Assembly: GCF_004919685.1 (NCBI RefSeq)
Contig: NZ_SMYZ01000084.1
Span: 1 to 64,000, forward strand
Source of the DNA: Mesorhizobium norvegicum
GTDB lineage: Bacteria > Pseudomonadota > Alphaproteobacteria > Rhizobiales > Rhizobiaceae
DNA: 64,000 nt
Direction of reading: 5' to 3'
The position numbers and the translations under genes were made by a program. Position 1 is the stretch's first letter. Every line of letters begins with the position of its first letter. The notes below the pieces were generated by a model. That model ran no database searches and was not told the origin of the DNA. It saw only the letters and a program-made list of their open reading frames with translations. Positions 37,508 through 46,383 of this stretch are shown here, one piece after another.

Positions 37508-39514
37508 ATGAACGAACACCTGTCATCTGCATTGGCCGATACGGCTCATGCGGAACCGTACGAACCGCGCGACGAACTGGGGACCGACGAACTCCGCACC
37601 CTTTACCGGACGGAAGCCCAGGCGACGCGAAGAGGGGAAGCCAGGCCAGGGCTTTGGATCGCCGTTGCCATCTATCTGTTGTTTTCGGCAACGGATCTGC
37701 TGCTGATCCCAGATGTGGCCGCCTATACGATCACGGCGCGCTTCGCGGTCGGATTGACCGCGCTTTTGACCCTGGAAGTACAGCTTCGCCGAGGGGTTGC
37801 AACGGAATGGCTTGACGTAACTTGCGCCGGGGCCATCATCTTTGGCTATGTTGGCTGGTTGTGCCCTGCGGTTTTGGGCGCGGACAAGGAGAGTGTCTCT
37901 TACTACATGGTTTTCGGCACCATCTTCATGATGAGCGCCAATCTATTCTTCACGTTCAATTTCAAGGTTTCTATAATAACCTCTGCAATAATTTTGTGTA
38001 TACTGTATGTTGTAAACTACTTTGTGCCTTCTACGCTAACATACAAAATGGTATTTGGAACTTTCTACGTTTCTTGCTTCACATTCACCTCATATGTGAA
38101 CTGGAAACTGAATGAGGAGCGCTACAACGTCTTCCTGAACGCTCTGGAAGCCAAAATCCAGCACAATGAGGCGACCGAACGCGGCAAGGCCCTGCTGAGA
38201 CTGTCGCGGACCGATCCGCTTACGGGTCTGGAGAACCGGCGGGCGATCGACGAGAAGCTGCGGGATTACTGGAGTGACTGGCAAAGGGTTGGCACCAGTT
38301 TCGGGGCGATCCTCATCGACGTGGACTTCTTCAAAAAGTTCAACGACTGCTACGGCCATCAGGAAGGCGACCGTTGCCTGATCCATGTCGCCAATGCCCT
38401 CAGCGATATGATCAAGCAATACAATGGCTCCATCGGGCGCTACGGCGGTGAAGAGTTCATTGTCCTGGCTCGCATGGAGAAAAAAGAGCAGATCCTGGAT
38501 ATCGCGGAAGCCATTTGCGCCACGGTGGAGAACCTGGCGCTTACCCACGAGCTGCGGCGCGACGGTGTCTCGATCGTGACAGTGAGCGTTGGCGCTGCAT
38601 TCACCAGGACGCAGACCGGCGCCAAGTTGGAGAAGATCATCCACGAGGCTGATCGCGCGCTCTACCTTGCAAAGGCCGGTGGTCGAAACTGTGCCCGGCT
38701 GTTCGATCCAACCGATCCGCAAAGCAGCGACGAGAGTGAGAACATTGCGGCTTTGCTGAAGATCGCTATCGGCCAGAACCTCGTTTCACTCGTCTATCAA
38801 CCTATCCAGGACGTCAAAACGGACCGGGTTGAAGCCGTAGAGGCTCTGATGCGCCTCAAAATGCTGGACGGCACATCGGTTCCGCCGAGCCTGTTCATTC
38901 CTGTCGCGGAACGAACCGGCGCTATCCTGGAACTCGGGCGGTGGGCGATAAGGACAGTGTGCGCCGAGCTCCTGGCGGACGATCACGTCCGTGTCGTCAG
39001 TGTCAACGTCTCTCCAATCCAGCTCAAGACACCCGGTTTCGCAACGTCTGTCGCGACCATTCTGGGCGAGACCGGCGTCGCCGGCAGCAGGCTGGCCTTC
39101 GAAATCACCGAAGGGCTGGAGATGGAGATGCATTCGGACATCCTTCGCTGCATCAGCGACCTGAAGCTGCTGGGGATCAAGATATGGCTTGATGACTTCG
39201 GGACGGGTTTCGCGGGCCTTTCGTGGCTTCGTCTGATCGATTTCGATACGGTGAAGATCGACCGCTCGTTCCTGCACGACTGCAGCGCCCCGAACGGCAA
39301 GGCAATGCTCCAGGACATTATTACGCTGGTTCGAAATCGCGGCCACAAAATCCTGGTCGAAGGGGTGGAAACCGACGAACAGATGGCCCTCATGCGCGAA
39401 TTCGGCATAGACAAGGTCCAGGGCTTTCATGTCGGCCGTCCCGCTCCCGCCGCTAGTTTCCAGGCAAAGCGGACCATGCGCAAACGGTCATTTGCTGTGC
39501 TTAAGTCCGCATGA
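37508..39514 (+). CDS. Membrane GGDEF-EAL cyclic di-GMP enzyme
   Basis: 668 residues from the ATG at 37508 (an upstream in-frame ATG at 37331 has no support). About six membrane helices cover residues 50-210, then a diguanylate cyclase domain with GGEEF at residues 313-317. A phosphodiesterase domain follows with EAL at 445-447, NVSPIQL, EITE, DDFGTG and KIDRSF. Both active sites look complete, so it may make or degrade c-di-GMP. Bases 37961-38100, coding the last helices, are strikingly AT-rich. Confidence 0.92.
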   Translation: MNEHLSSALADTAHAEPYEPRDELGTDELRTLYRTEAQATRRGEARPGLWIAVAIYLLFSATDLLLIPDVAAYTITARFAVGLTALLTLEVQLRRGVATEWLDVTCAGAIIFGYVGWLCPAVLGADKESVSYYMVFGTIFMMSANLFFTFNFKVSIITSAIILCILYVVNYFVPSTLTYKMVFGTFYVSCFTFTSYVNWKLNEERYNVFLNALEAKIQHNEATERGKALLRLSRTDPLTGLENRRAIDEKLRDYWSDWQRVGTSFGAILIDVDFFKKFNDCYGHQEGDRCLIHVANALSDMIKQYNGSIGRYGGEEFIVLARMEKKEQILDIAEAICATVENLALTHELRRDGVSIVTVSVGAAFTRTQTGAKLEKIIHEADRALYLAKAGGRNCARLFDPTDPQSSDESENIAALLKIAIGQNLVSLVYQPIQDVKTDRVEAVEALMRLKMLDGTSVPPSLFIPVAERTGAILELGRWAIRTVCAELLADDHVRVVSVNVSPIQLKTPGFATSVATILGETGVAGSRLAFEITEGLEMEMHSDILRCISDLKLLGIKIWLDDFGTGFAGLSWLRLIDFDTVKIDRSFLHDCSAPNGKAMLQDIITLVRNRGHKILVEGVETDEQMALMREFGIDKVQGFHVGRPAPAASFQAKRTMRKRSFAVLKSA

Positions 39515-39613
39515 TGACGGCCTCTTTCCGACGTTTGGCTTAGCCGCCGTCAAGGCAGTGCCGATTGCCATCAACCCATGACAGGGCCGAGCGGCTACGC
39601 AGGGGCTGTGTGG

Positions 39614-40042
39614 CTACCGGTCGCCGGTCAACGCATTGCGTAGCGCCTGGATCTGTCTGTTCAGCGCATCGAGCTCAGCCAGCGTCATGCCCGAGCGCTC
39701 GATCAAGGTCTCGTTAAGGCAGTTGCACTGGACAAGCAGCGCGCGCCCGGCGGGGGTCAGGTCGACCTGCACCTGGCGCTCGTCGGTCTGGCTGCGCTGG
39801 CGGGTCACCAGCCCGGCCTGCTCCATTCGCTTCACCAGCGGCGTGACGGTGCTCGATTCCAGAGCGAGCCTGTGGGCGATGGTGCCGATCGACATGCCGT
39901 CGGCCTCTCCAAGTGCGTTCAGCACCAGGTATTGCGGATAGGTGATCCCCATCTCGTCCAGCATCGGCTTGTAGGTGCGGTTGATCGCCATGCTGGTGGC
40001 GTAGAGCGTGAAACAGAGCTGATTGTCCAACGGGAGAGGCAC
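39614..40042 (-). CDS. OhrR-like MarR family peroxide-sensing repressor
   Basis: 142 residues. The N-terminal LDNQLCFTLYATSMAINRTYKP with the reactive Cys, and QYLVLNALGEADGMSIGTIA, match the OhrR group. Two further cysteines lie in LVQCNCLNE, suggesting a two-Cys sensing mode. Winged helix: LALESSTVTPLVKRMEQAGLV. Divergent from a haloperoxidase-like hydrolase gene with two matching palindromes between them. No ohr gene is in view. Confidence 0.88.
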   Translation of the reverse strand: MPLPLDNQLCFTLYATSMAINRTYKPMLDEMGITYPQYLVLNALGEADGMSIGTIAHRLALESSTVTPLVKRMEQAGLVTRQRSQTDERQVQVDLTPAGRALLVQCNCLNETLIERSGMTLAELDALNRQIQALRNALTGDR

Positions 40043-40090
40043 GACGCATTCCTTTGCCGATTAATCACGGATTATGTACCACGAAAAACG

Positions 40091-40102
40091 ATATCGCGAT
40101 AT
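40091..40102. promoter_or_regulatory. Operator palindrome 1 (ATATCGCGATAT)
   Basis: A perfect 12-base palindrome 49 bases upstream of the regulator gene. It is repeated almost exactly at 40147-40158. Probable binding site of the neighbouring MarR/OhrR protein for autoregulation. Confidence 0.65.
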
Positions 40103-40146
40103 ATATTTTTTGTAGACAGAGGTTTTGAACTGCGCTAGTCATATTG

Positions 40147-40158
40147 TTATCGCGATAT
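40147..40158. promoter_or_regulatory. Operator palindrome 2 (TTATCGCGATAT)
   Basis: Second copy, differing from the first at one base, 34 bases upstream of the hydrolase ATG. It overlaps a plausible -10 position (TTGAAC at 40125-40130, 17-base spacer), fitting repression. Its centre lies 56 bases from that of copy 1. Confidence 0.65.
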
Positions 40159-40191
40159 TGATTGTCGCAAAAACAATAAATGGAGATTGAG

Positions 40192-41034
40192 ATGACCAAG
40201 CCCGGCAGCAGCACGATCACCACCAAGGACGGCACCGAGATTTTCTACAAGGATTGGGGAACCGGCCAGCCCATCGTCTTCCATCATGGCTGGCCGTTGA
40301 GCAGCGACGACTGGGATGCCCAGATGCTGTTCTTCCTGGCACAAGGCTACCGCGTCATTGCCCATGACCGGCGCGGCCATGGCCGCTCGACCCAGACGGA
40401 TACCGGGAACGAGATGGACACTTACGCCGCCGATCTGGCGGAACTTGTGGCGCATCTCGACCTCAAGGGCGCCATCCATGTCGGCCATTCGACGGGCGGC
40501 GGCGAAGTGGCGCGCTATGTCGCGAAGTATGGCTCCGGCGGCCGTGTCGCCAAGGCGGTGCTGATTGGCGCGGTGCCGCCGATCATGCTCAAGACCGCGG
40601 CCAATCCCGGCGGCCTGCCGATCGAGGTGTTCGACGGTTTCCGTTCCGGTGTGGCGGCCAACCGCGCCCAGCTTTACAGGGATGTCCCAGCCGGTCCGTT
40701 CTATGGCTTCAATCGTCCGGGCGCGGCAGTGTCGGAAGGCGTCATCGACAATTGGTGGCGCCAGGGCATGATGGGCGGCACCAAGGCGCACTACGATTGC
40801 ATCAAAGCCTTCTCGGAAACCGACTTCACCGACGATTTGAAGGCAATCGACGTGCCGGTGCTGGTCATGCATGGCGACGACGACCAGATCGTTCCGATCG
40901 CCGACTCGGCGCTGCTGTCGGTCAAGCTGCTCAAGAAGGGCGAGCTCAAGGTCTACAAGGGTTTTCCGCATGGCATGGCGACGACCCATGCCGATGTCAT
41001 CAATGCCGACCTCTTGGCCTTCTTCAAGGCCTAA
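40192..41034 (+). CDS. Alpha/beta hydrolase, cofactor-free haloperoxidase/perhydrolase type
   Basis: 280 residues from the ATG at 40192, with GGAG 6 bases upstream (the ATG at 40180 has no site). Catalytic triad: Ser in GHSTGGGE, Asp in [10 protein letters not shown] and His in GFPHGM; oxyanion region [13 protein letters not shown]. Members convert peroxide and an organic acid to peracid, or act as esterases. Probable target of the adjacent OhrR-like repressor. Confidence 0.9.
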   Translation: MTKPGSSTITTKDGTEIFYKDWGTGQPIVFHHGWPLSSDDWDAQMLFFLAQGYRVIAHDRRGHGRSTQTDTGNEMDTYAADLAELVAHLDLKGAIHVGHSTGGGEVARYVAKYGSGGRVAKAVLIGAVPPIMLKTAANPGGLPIEVFDGFRSGVAANRAQLYRDVPAGPFYGFNRPGAAVSEGVIDNWWRQGMMGGTKAHYDCIKAFSETDFTDDLKAIDVPVLVMHGDDDQIVPIADSALLSVKLLKKGELKVYKGFPHGMATTHADVINADLLAFFKA

Positions 41035-41054
41035 AATTGTCCAGTTGGATAGAC

Positions 41055-41085
41055 AAAGCACCCGCCGTCAGGCGGGTGCTTTGTG
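41055..41085. terminator. Bidirectional rho-independent terminator
   Basis: Perfect 12-bp stem AAAGCACCCGCC / GGCGGGTGCTTT with loop GTCA, between two convergent hydrolase genes. The stem A/T ends give T tracts on both strands. Part of it recurs at 42086-42113. Confidence 0.88.
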
Positions 41086-41113
41086 CTTCATCGAAATGTC
41101 CACGGGACAGTGC

Positions 41114-42028
41114 CTATTTGGCGAGAAAACCAGTGATCAGCTTGACGGTGGCGTCGGGGTTTTCCTCCATGATCCAGTGACCGGAGTCGGGCACGATGCC
41201 GCCCGTGACGTCGGTGGCAACAAGCCGCAGGATATCGCCCTGCGTGGTGCCGGCGGATTTTTCACCGCCAACTGCCAGCACCGGCATCGTCAGCTTACCG
41301 CCGGCGGCGAGCATCGCCTGGTTGTCGATCGCGTCCTGGTCAAAGGCCTTGAACTGCTCGAAAGCGTCATGCATCGCATGCGGACGGGCATAGAGTTTGG
41401 CGTAGTGCCTGCGCGTTGCCTCGTCGATCTTCTTGGGGTTGGCCGACAGCTCGTTGTAGAAGCGGTCGAGATAGATGCGCTCGCGACCCGCGACCAGCCG
41501 CTCCATGTCCGGGCCGCGGAAGTTGAAGTGCCAAAGCAGCGGGCTTTGCTTGATCTTTTCCCAGTCGCCGATTCCGGGCAGCGGCGCATCGATGATGACC
41601 CATTTGGTGATGCGCTTGGGATATTGCGCGGCAAGCGCATAGCCGACCATGTTGCCAATGTCGTGCGTGACCAGGTCAGCCTTGTCGATCTTAAGCGCGT
41701 CCATCACCCCGGCGATGTCGACGGCCTGGTTCTTCTTGGTGTAGCCCGCTTCCGGGTGAGCGGACAGACCCATGCCGCGCAGATCCGGTACGACGACGGT
41801 ATGATCCTTCGCAAGTGCGGCCGCCGCCGCGCCCCACATGTCTCCGGTATCGGCAAAGCCGTGCAGCAGCACGACGGCGGGACCCGTTCCGCCTACGCGC
41901 ACATAGAGTTTGGTGCCGTTGGTTTCGACGGACTGCGTCTTGAAACCCGGTGGAAAAGCAACGATGCGTGCCGTCGCCGGCAAGGTAACAAGAAGCACAC
42001 CCAACACGGCCAACACGATCTTGCGCAT
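41114..42028 (-). CDS. Exported alpha/beta hydrolase, epoxide hydrolase-like
   Basis: 304 residues from the ATG at 42028 (CTGGAG upstream). Signal peptide LAVLGVLLVTLPATARI. The nucleophile position is Asp (LVTHDIGNMVG), as in epoxide hydrolases and haloalkane dehalogenases. The base is His in VPDSGHWIMEENP, and the oxyanion motif is LLHGFADTGD. Probably periplasmic. Substrate unknown. It lies just downstream of the SDR gene on the same strand. Confidence 0.85.
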   Translation of the reverse strand: MRKIVLAVLGVLLVTLPATARIVAFPPGFKTQSVETNGTKLYVRVGGTGPAVVLLHGFADTGDMWGAAAAALAKDHTVVVPDLRGMGLSAHPEAGYTKKNQAVDIAGVMDALKIDKADLVTHDIGNMVGYALAAQYPKRITKWVIIDAPLPGIGDWEKIKQSPLLWHFNFRGPDMERLVAGRERIYLDRFYNELSANPKKIDEATRRHYAKLYARPHAMHDAFEQFKAFDQDAIDNQAMLAAGGKLTMPVLAVGGEKSAGTTQGDILRLVATDVTGGIVPDSGHWIMEENPDATVKLITGFLAK

Positions 42029-42115
42029 ATCATTCTCCAGAGACATTGAGTAACCAAACCTACGGTCTAAAGCGCGCGGCTGACAAGCCGCCGTCAGGCG
42101 GGTGCCTTTGTGCTG

Positions 42116-42865
42116 TCAGGCGATGCTCAAGCCGCCATCGATCAGCATTTCCGCACCGACCATGAACGGGCATTCGTCGGAGGCGAGAAACACCACCGCA
42201 TTGGCAATTTCCTCGGCGGTTCCGAAACGGCCGGCAGGTACCAGGCCGACGACGGCTTTCGCGCACGCCTTCGCCGCTTCGGGGTCCAGCCCAAGCTTGT
42301 CGTTGAGTGGCGTGTCGATCGGGCCAGGGCTGATCACATTGGCGCGGATGCCGCGCCCGATCAGTTCGCCCGACAGCGTTCGCGCGAGCGAAATCATGCC
42401 GGCCTTGGCCAGCGCATAGACGTGTGTTCCAGCCATTCCCATATGCGCGTTGACCGAACCGCTGAGGATGATCGACGACGGGTTCGAAAACAGCGGGACG
42501 AGCGCCTTGACCAGGAAATACGGCCCCTTGAGGTCGATATCGATGCTCCTGTCGAACGCCGCTTCGGTCCAATCGCCAAGCGGGCGCAGATCGGCGATGC
42601 CGGCGTTGAGGAAGAGAGCGTCGAGCTTGCCGAAGGTTTCCTCGATCCGCCGCGCTATGTCGCTCTGGGCAGCGGCATCTCCAGCGTCGGCGGCAATGAC
42701 GAGCACATCGCTGCCGAGGACGGCGCGCGCCTCCTCGAGACGGCCCGCATTGGTGCCGGTGATGGCGACGCGCGCGCCTTCCTCGATGAAACGGCGCGCC
42801 GTCACCAGGCCGATGCCGCTGGTGCCGCCGGTAATCAATGCGGCCTTGCCTTTCAGTCTGGACAT
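42116..42865 (-). CDS. SDR family oxidoreductase
   Basis: 249 residues, classical short-chain dehydrogenase. Cofactor motif ITGGTSGIGL, NAG motif FLNAGIAD, catalytic Ser in ILSGSVNAH and YALAK; TGxxxGxG type, probably NADP(H)-preferring given no acidic residue at the end of beta 2 (TGTNAGRLEE). Substrate unknown. It could form one transcript with the downstream epoxide hydrolase-like gene. Confidence 0.92.
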   Translation of the reverse strand: MSRLKGKAALITGGTSGIGLVTARRFIEEGARVAITGTNAGRLEEARAVLGSDVLVIAADAGDAAAQSDIARRIEETFGKLDALFLNAGIADLRPLGDWTEAAFDRSIDIDLKGPYFLVKALVPLFSNPSSIILSGSVNAHMGMAGTHVYALAKAGMISLARTLSGELIGRGIRANVISPGPIDTPLNDKLGLDPEAAKACAKAVVGLVPAGRFGTAEEIANAVVFLASDECPFMVGAEMLIDGGLSIA

Positions 42866-42942
42866 GGCGATTGCCTTCCTGGCGCGGAGCCTTCATTGAT
42901 CTCCTAACAGGCTTTTCCCAGGCGTATGGTAAAAGAATCAAA

Positions 42943-42975
42943 GAGGGCGCAGCAAATGCCGCGCCCTCGTATCAA
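42943..42975 (-). terminator. Rho-independent terminator of the MFS gene
   Basis: Stem GAGGGCGC / GCGCCCTC with a 10-base loop. On the minus strand it is followed by TTTGATTCTTTTA. It lies just downstream of the MFS stop. Confidence 0.72.
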
Positions 42976-42996
42976 TTCCGGAAGATGAGCTGATTT

Positions 42997-44241
42997 TTAG
43001 CTGGTCGCCGCCTGTGCCTTCCTGGCTTCCTTCATGTTCGGCAGGAACACGGTCAGCAGTCCAAGCAGCGGCAGATACGAGCAGATCTGGAAGACATAAT
43101 CGATGCCCTTCATGTCGGCGACGACGCCGAGCACGGCAGCAGCGATGCCGCCCATGCCGAAGGCGAAGCCGAAGAAGATGCCGGCGATCATGCCGACACG
43201 TCCCGGCACCAATTCCTGCGCAAAGACGACGATGTTGGAGAAGGCAGACGACAGGATCAGGCCGATCAGCACCGTCAGCACCATCGTCCATTCGAGGTTG
43301 GCGTAGGGCAGGGCCAGGGTGAAGGGCAGCACGCCGACGATGGAGAACCAGATCATCGCCTTCTGTCCGTAGCGGTCGCCGAACGGGCCGCCGAGCAGGA
43401 TGCCCAGCGCCGAGGCGCCGAGGAACAGGAACAGCATGACTTGGCTCATCTGCACCGAAACCCCGAACTTATGCATGGAATAGAAGGTGTAGTAGCTGGC
43501 GAGGCTGGCGATGTAGGCGTTCTTGGTCAGCACCAGCAGCGTCAGCACCCCCAATGCCCACATCACCTTGCGGCGCGGGAAGGGCGAGACGAAGCTTGCC
43601 GTCTTGCGGTTGCCCTGCGCGGCACGCAGCCGGCTGTACCAGCCGCCGACCTGCCACAAAACGATGATGCCGATCAGCGAGCCGACGGTGAACCAGGAGA
43701 TGCTGGTCTGGCCGAACGGCACGACAATGAAGGCCGCCAGCAGCGGTCCCATGGACTGGCCGAAATTGCCGCCGACCTGGAACAGCGACTGCGCCAGGCC
43801 GAAGCGGCCGCCGGAGGCGAAGCGGGCGATGCGCGAGGATTCCGGATGGAAGATCGCCGAGCCGATGCCGATCAGCGAGGCGCCGATCAGGAGCAGCGAA
43901 TAGTGCCCGGCATAGGCGAGCACGACCAGGCCGATCAGCGACGATGCCATGCCGTAGGGCAGCGAATAGGGCATCGGCCGCTTGTCGGTGATCATGCCGA
44001 TCACCGGCTGCAGCAGCGATGCGGTCACCTGGAAGGTGAAGGTCAGGAGGCCGATCTGCCAGAAATCGAGGCCGTAATTCTCTTTCAACAAGGGATAGAT
44101 GGCCGATAGCAGCGACTGCATGATGTCGTTGATGCAGTGGCAGAAGCTCACCGCCAGGATGACGGTGAAGGCCGTCGCCTGGGCGGAAGCGTGACTGGCG
44201 CTCGCCGGTGGGGCGACGCTGGCGGCTGTCGTATCGGTCAA
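42997..44241 (-). CDS. MFS transporter, fosmidomycin-resistance (Fsr) type
   Basis: 414 residues with twelve predicted helices. The pattern FCHCINDIMQSLLSAIYPLLKE near the N-terminus, LTFTFQVTASLLQPVIG, and IFHPESSRIAR after helix 4 are characteristic of the Fsr efflux group. It probably exports drugs or a metabolite by proton antiport. Divergent from an AraC regulator that may control it. Confidence 0.9.
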   Translation of the reverse strand: MTDTTAASVAPPASASHASAQATAFTVILAVSFCHCINDIMQSLLSAIYPLLKENYGLDFWQIGLLTFTFQVTASLLQPVIGMITDKRPMPYSLPYGMASSLIGLVVLAYAGHYSLLLIGASLIGIGSAIFHPESSRIARFASGGRFGLAQSLFQVGGNFGQSMGPLLAAFIVVPFGQTSISWFTVGSLIGIIVLWQVGGWYSRLRAAQGNRKTASFVSPFPRRKVMWALGVLTLLVLTKNAYIASLASYYTFYSMHKFGVSVQMSQVMLFLFLGASALGILLGGPFGDRYGQKAMIWFSIVGVLPFTLALPYANLEWTMVLTVLIGLILSSAFSNIVVFAQELVPGRVGMIAGIFFGFAFGMGGIAAAVLGVVADMKGIDYVFQICSYLPLLGLLTVFLPNMKEARKAQAATS

Positions 44242-44395
44242 GGTAAGGCTCCGTGGTCTTTTTGGCGGGCAGGCCCGCAGGGCAAACTGGCGGACGCTGC
44301 TGAAGGCCGCCTAAGGGACGGTTGCCTTATAAGCCGCTTGCGGCACGACTTCTTTCGTGGTTTGGTCCAATAGTTTCGCAAGTGGGCCATACAGG

Positions 44396-45280
44396 ATGCC
44401 GCACGGCAAAGAAGTCTTTCACGCCGGCAATGCCAATCTCGGTCAGTTGCACGAGAGCCGCTGGCAGTGGCTGGAGCAAGTGGCCGGGCCGGCGGTGGCG
44501 CTGCCGACGGAATATCCGGATGGCTACCGTGTGCCGCAACACCGCCACAGCCGCAGCCAGCTGCTGCATGCGCTTGTCGGTGTGGTGCTGGTGACGACGC
44601 GCTACGGGCGCTGGATGGTGCCGCCCGATCACGCGATGTGGATTCCAGCCGGCACCGAGCATTCCGTCGAAATGCTGGGCGATGTCTCGATGCGTTCGGT
44701 CTATGTCATGCCGCAGGCGATCCCCGGGCTGCCCGAAGGTTTGCGCGTCGTCGGCGTCACCGACCTGATGCACAGCCTGATCGTGGAATCGGAAAAGCTG
44801 CCGCAAGGCGGCGAGCTGGAAGGGCGCGGCGGGCTGATCATGAACCTGCTGCTGCACGAAATCCCGACCCTGCCGGAACGGCCGCTCGGGCTGCCATTCC
44901 CGTCCGATCCCAGGCTGTCGGCGCTATGCCGGCGTTTCGTCGCGGCACCGTCGCCGCACGCGACGATCGACGAGTGGGCCGATGCCGCCGGCATGAGCCG
45001 CCGCTCCTTCACCCGCGCCTTCCAGCGCCAGACCGGCCTGTCGCTGTCGACATGGCGCCAGCAGGCCTGCCTGTTCGCGGCGCTGCCCAGGCTCGCCGAC
45101 GGCGAGCCGATCACCAGGGTGGCGCTCGATCTCGGCTATGACAGCGTGCCGGCCTTCATCACCATGTTCAAGCGCATGCTGGGCGCCTCGCCGCGCGGCT
45201 ATATGCGCGGCGCACGCGAAAGCGTGGAAGTCGCCCGTCGCCTGATCGGCCCGGTTCGGTTGGAAAGCCCGGCGCCGTAA
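44396..45280 (+). CDS. AraC family transcriptional regulator
   Basis: 294 residues from the ATG at 44396 (a GTG at 44357 is an alternative). N-terminal cupin-type sensor (QHRHSRSQLLHALVGVVLV), then a C-terminal double helix-turn-helix (IDEWADAAGMSRRSFTRAFQ, and TRVALDLGYDSVPAFITMFK). Divergent from the Fsr-type pump, its likely target. Effector unknown. Convergent with prs, with only 12 bases between stops. Confidence 0.9.
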   Translation: MPHGKEVFHAGNANLGQLHESRWQWLEQVAGPAVALPTEYPDGYRVPQHRHSRSQLLHALVGVVLVTTRYGRWMVPPDHAMWIPAGTEHSVEMLGDVSMRSVYVMPQAIPGLPEGLRVVGVTDLMHSLIVESEKLPQGGELEGRGGLIMNLLLHEIPTLPERPLGLPFPSDPRLSALCRRFVAAPSPHATIDEWADAAGMSRRSFTRAFQRQTGLSLSTWRQQACLFAALPRLADGEPITRVALDLGYDSVPAFITMFKRMLGASPRGYMRGARESVEVARRLIGPVRLESPAP

Positions 45281-45292
45281 CGGCAGGCCGGT

Positions 45293-46228
45293 CTAGTCGA
45301 AGAGACTGGACACCGATTCCTCGGTCGCCGTGCGCGAGATGGCTTCGCCCATCAGGTCGGCGATCGAGATGACGCGGATGTTGGGGGCGTCGAGCACGCC
45401 CTGGGTCGGCTGGATGGAATCGGTGATCACCAGTTCCTGCAGCTTCGAGCCGCTGATGCGGGCAACCGCGCCGCCCGACAGCACGCCGTGGGTGATATAG
45501 GCGGTGACGCTGGTGGCGCCGTTGGCCAGCAGCGCATCGGCGGCATTGCACAGCGTGCCGCCCGAATCGACGATGTCGTCGATCAGCAGGCAATCCTTGC
45601 CCGCAACCGCGCCGATGATGTTCATGACTTCCGATTCGCCGGGCCGCTCACGGCGCTTGTCGACGATGGCCAGTTGCGCGTCGAAGCGCTTGGCCAGCGC
45701 ACGGGCGCGGACCACGCCGCCGATGTCGGGCGACACCACCACGACATTGCCGAGCTGCTTGTATTTGGCCTTCACATCGCGGGCCATGACCGGCACGGAG
45801 AACAGATTGTCGGTCGGGATGTCGAAAAAACCTTGGATCTGGCCGGCATGCAGGTCGAGCGTCAGAACGCGGTCGACGCCGGCGCGGGTGATCATGTTGG
45901 CGACCAGCTTGGCCGAGATCGGCGTGCGGCCGGAGGCGCGGCGGTCCTGCCTGGCGTAGCCGAAATAGGGGATCACCGCCGTGATGCGCTTGGCCGAGGA
46001 GCGCATGAACGCATCGATCATGATGAGCAGTTCCATCAGGTGATCGTTGGTCGGGAACGAGGTCGACTGCAGGATGAAGACATCCTCGCCGCGCACGTTT
46101 TCCTGGATTTCGACGAAGATTTCCTGATCGGCGAAGCGCCTGACACTGGCCTTGCCCAGCGGGACGTTGAGGTACCGGGCGACCGCTTCGGCCAGCACCC
46201 TGTTGGAATTGCCCGCGAAGAGTTTCAT
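45293..46228 (-). CDS. prs: Ribose-phosphate pyrophosphokinase
   Basis: 311 residues. It makes PRPP from ribose 5-phosphate and ATP, feeding purine, pyrimidine, histidine and tryptophan synthesis. Motifs: [45 protein letters not shown] and the PRPP loop [13 protein letters not shown]. Last gene of a minus-strand run that starts at lgt. AGGAACC near the start gives only a modest ribosome site. Confidence 0.97.
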   Translation of the reverse strand: MKLFAGNSNRVLAEAVARYLNVPLGKASVRRFADQEIFVEIQENVRGEDVFILQSTSFPTNDHLMELLIMIDAFMRSSAKRITAVIPYFGYARQDRRASGRTPISAKLVANMITRAGVDRVLTLDLHAGQIQGFFDIPTDNLFSVPVMARDVKAKYKQLGNVVVVSPDIGGVVRARALAKRFDAQLAIVDKRRERPGESEVMNIIGAVAGKDCLLIDDIVDSGGTLCNAADALLANGATSVTAYITHGVLSGGAVARISGSKLQELVITDSIQPTQGVLDAPNIRVISIADLMGEAISRTATEESVSSLFD

Positions 46229-46383
46229 GCACGGTTCCTGGTGGAGGATGGAAAGACCTGACGGACTCGCCTGCGCCCTTTAACCGGGCTTTTAGCGGCC
46301 CGCGCCGGTATTGCAAGCGCCGAGATCGGGAATCCGCCGGCTAAACTCAAGAAAGCTCCGCGCCATCACCGGCAGGCAACATT

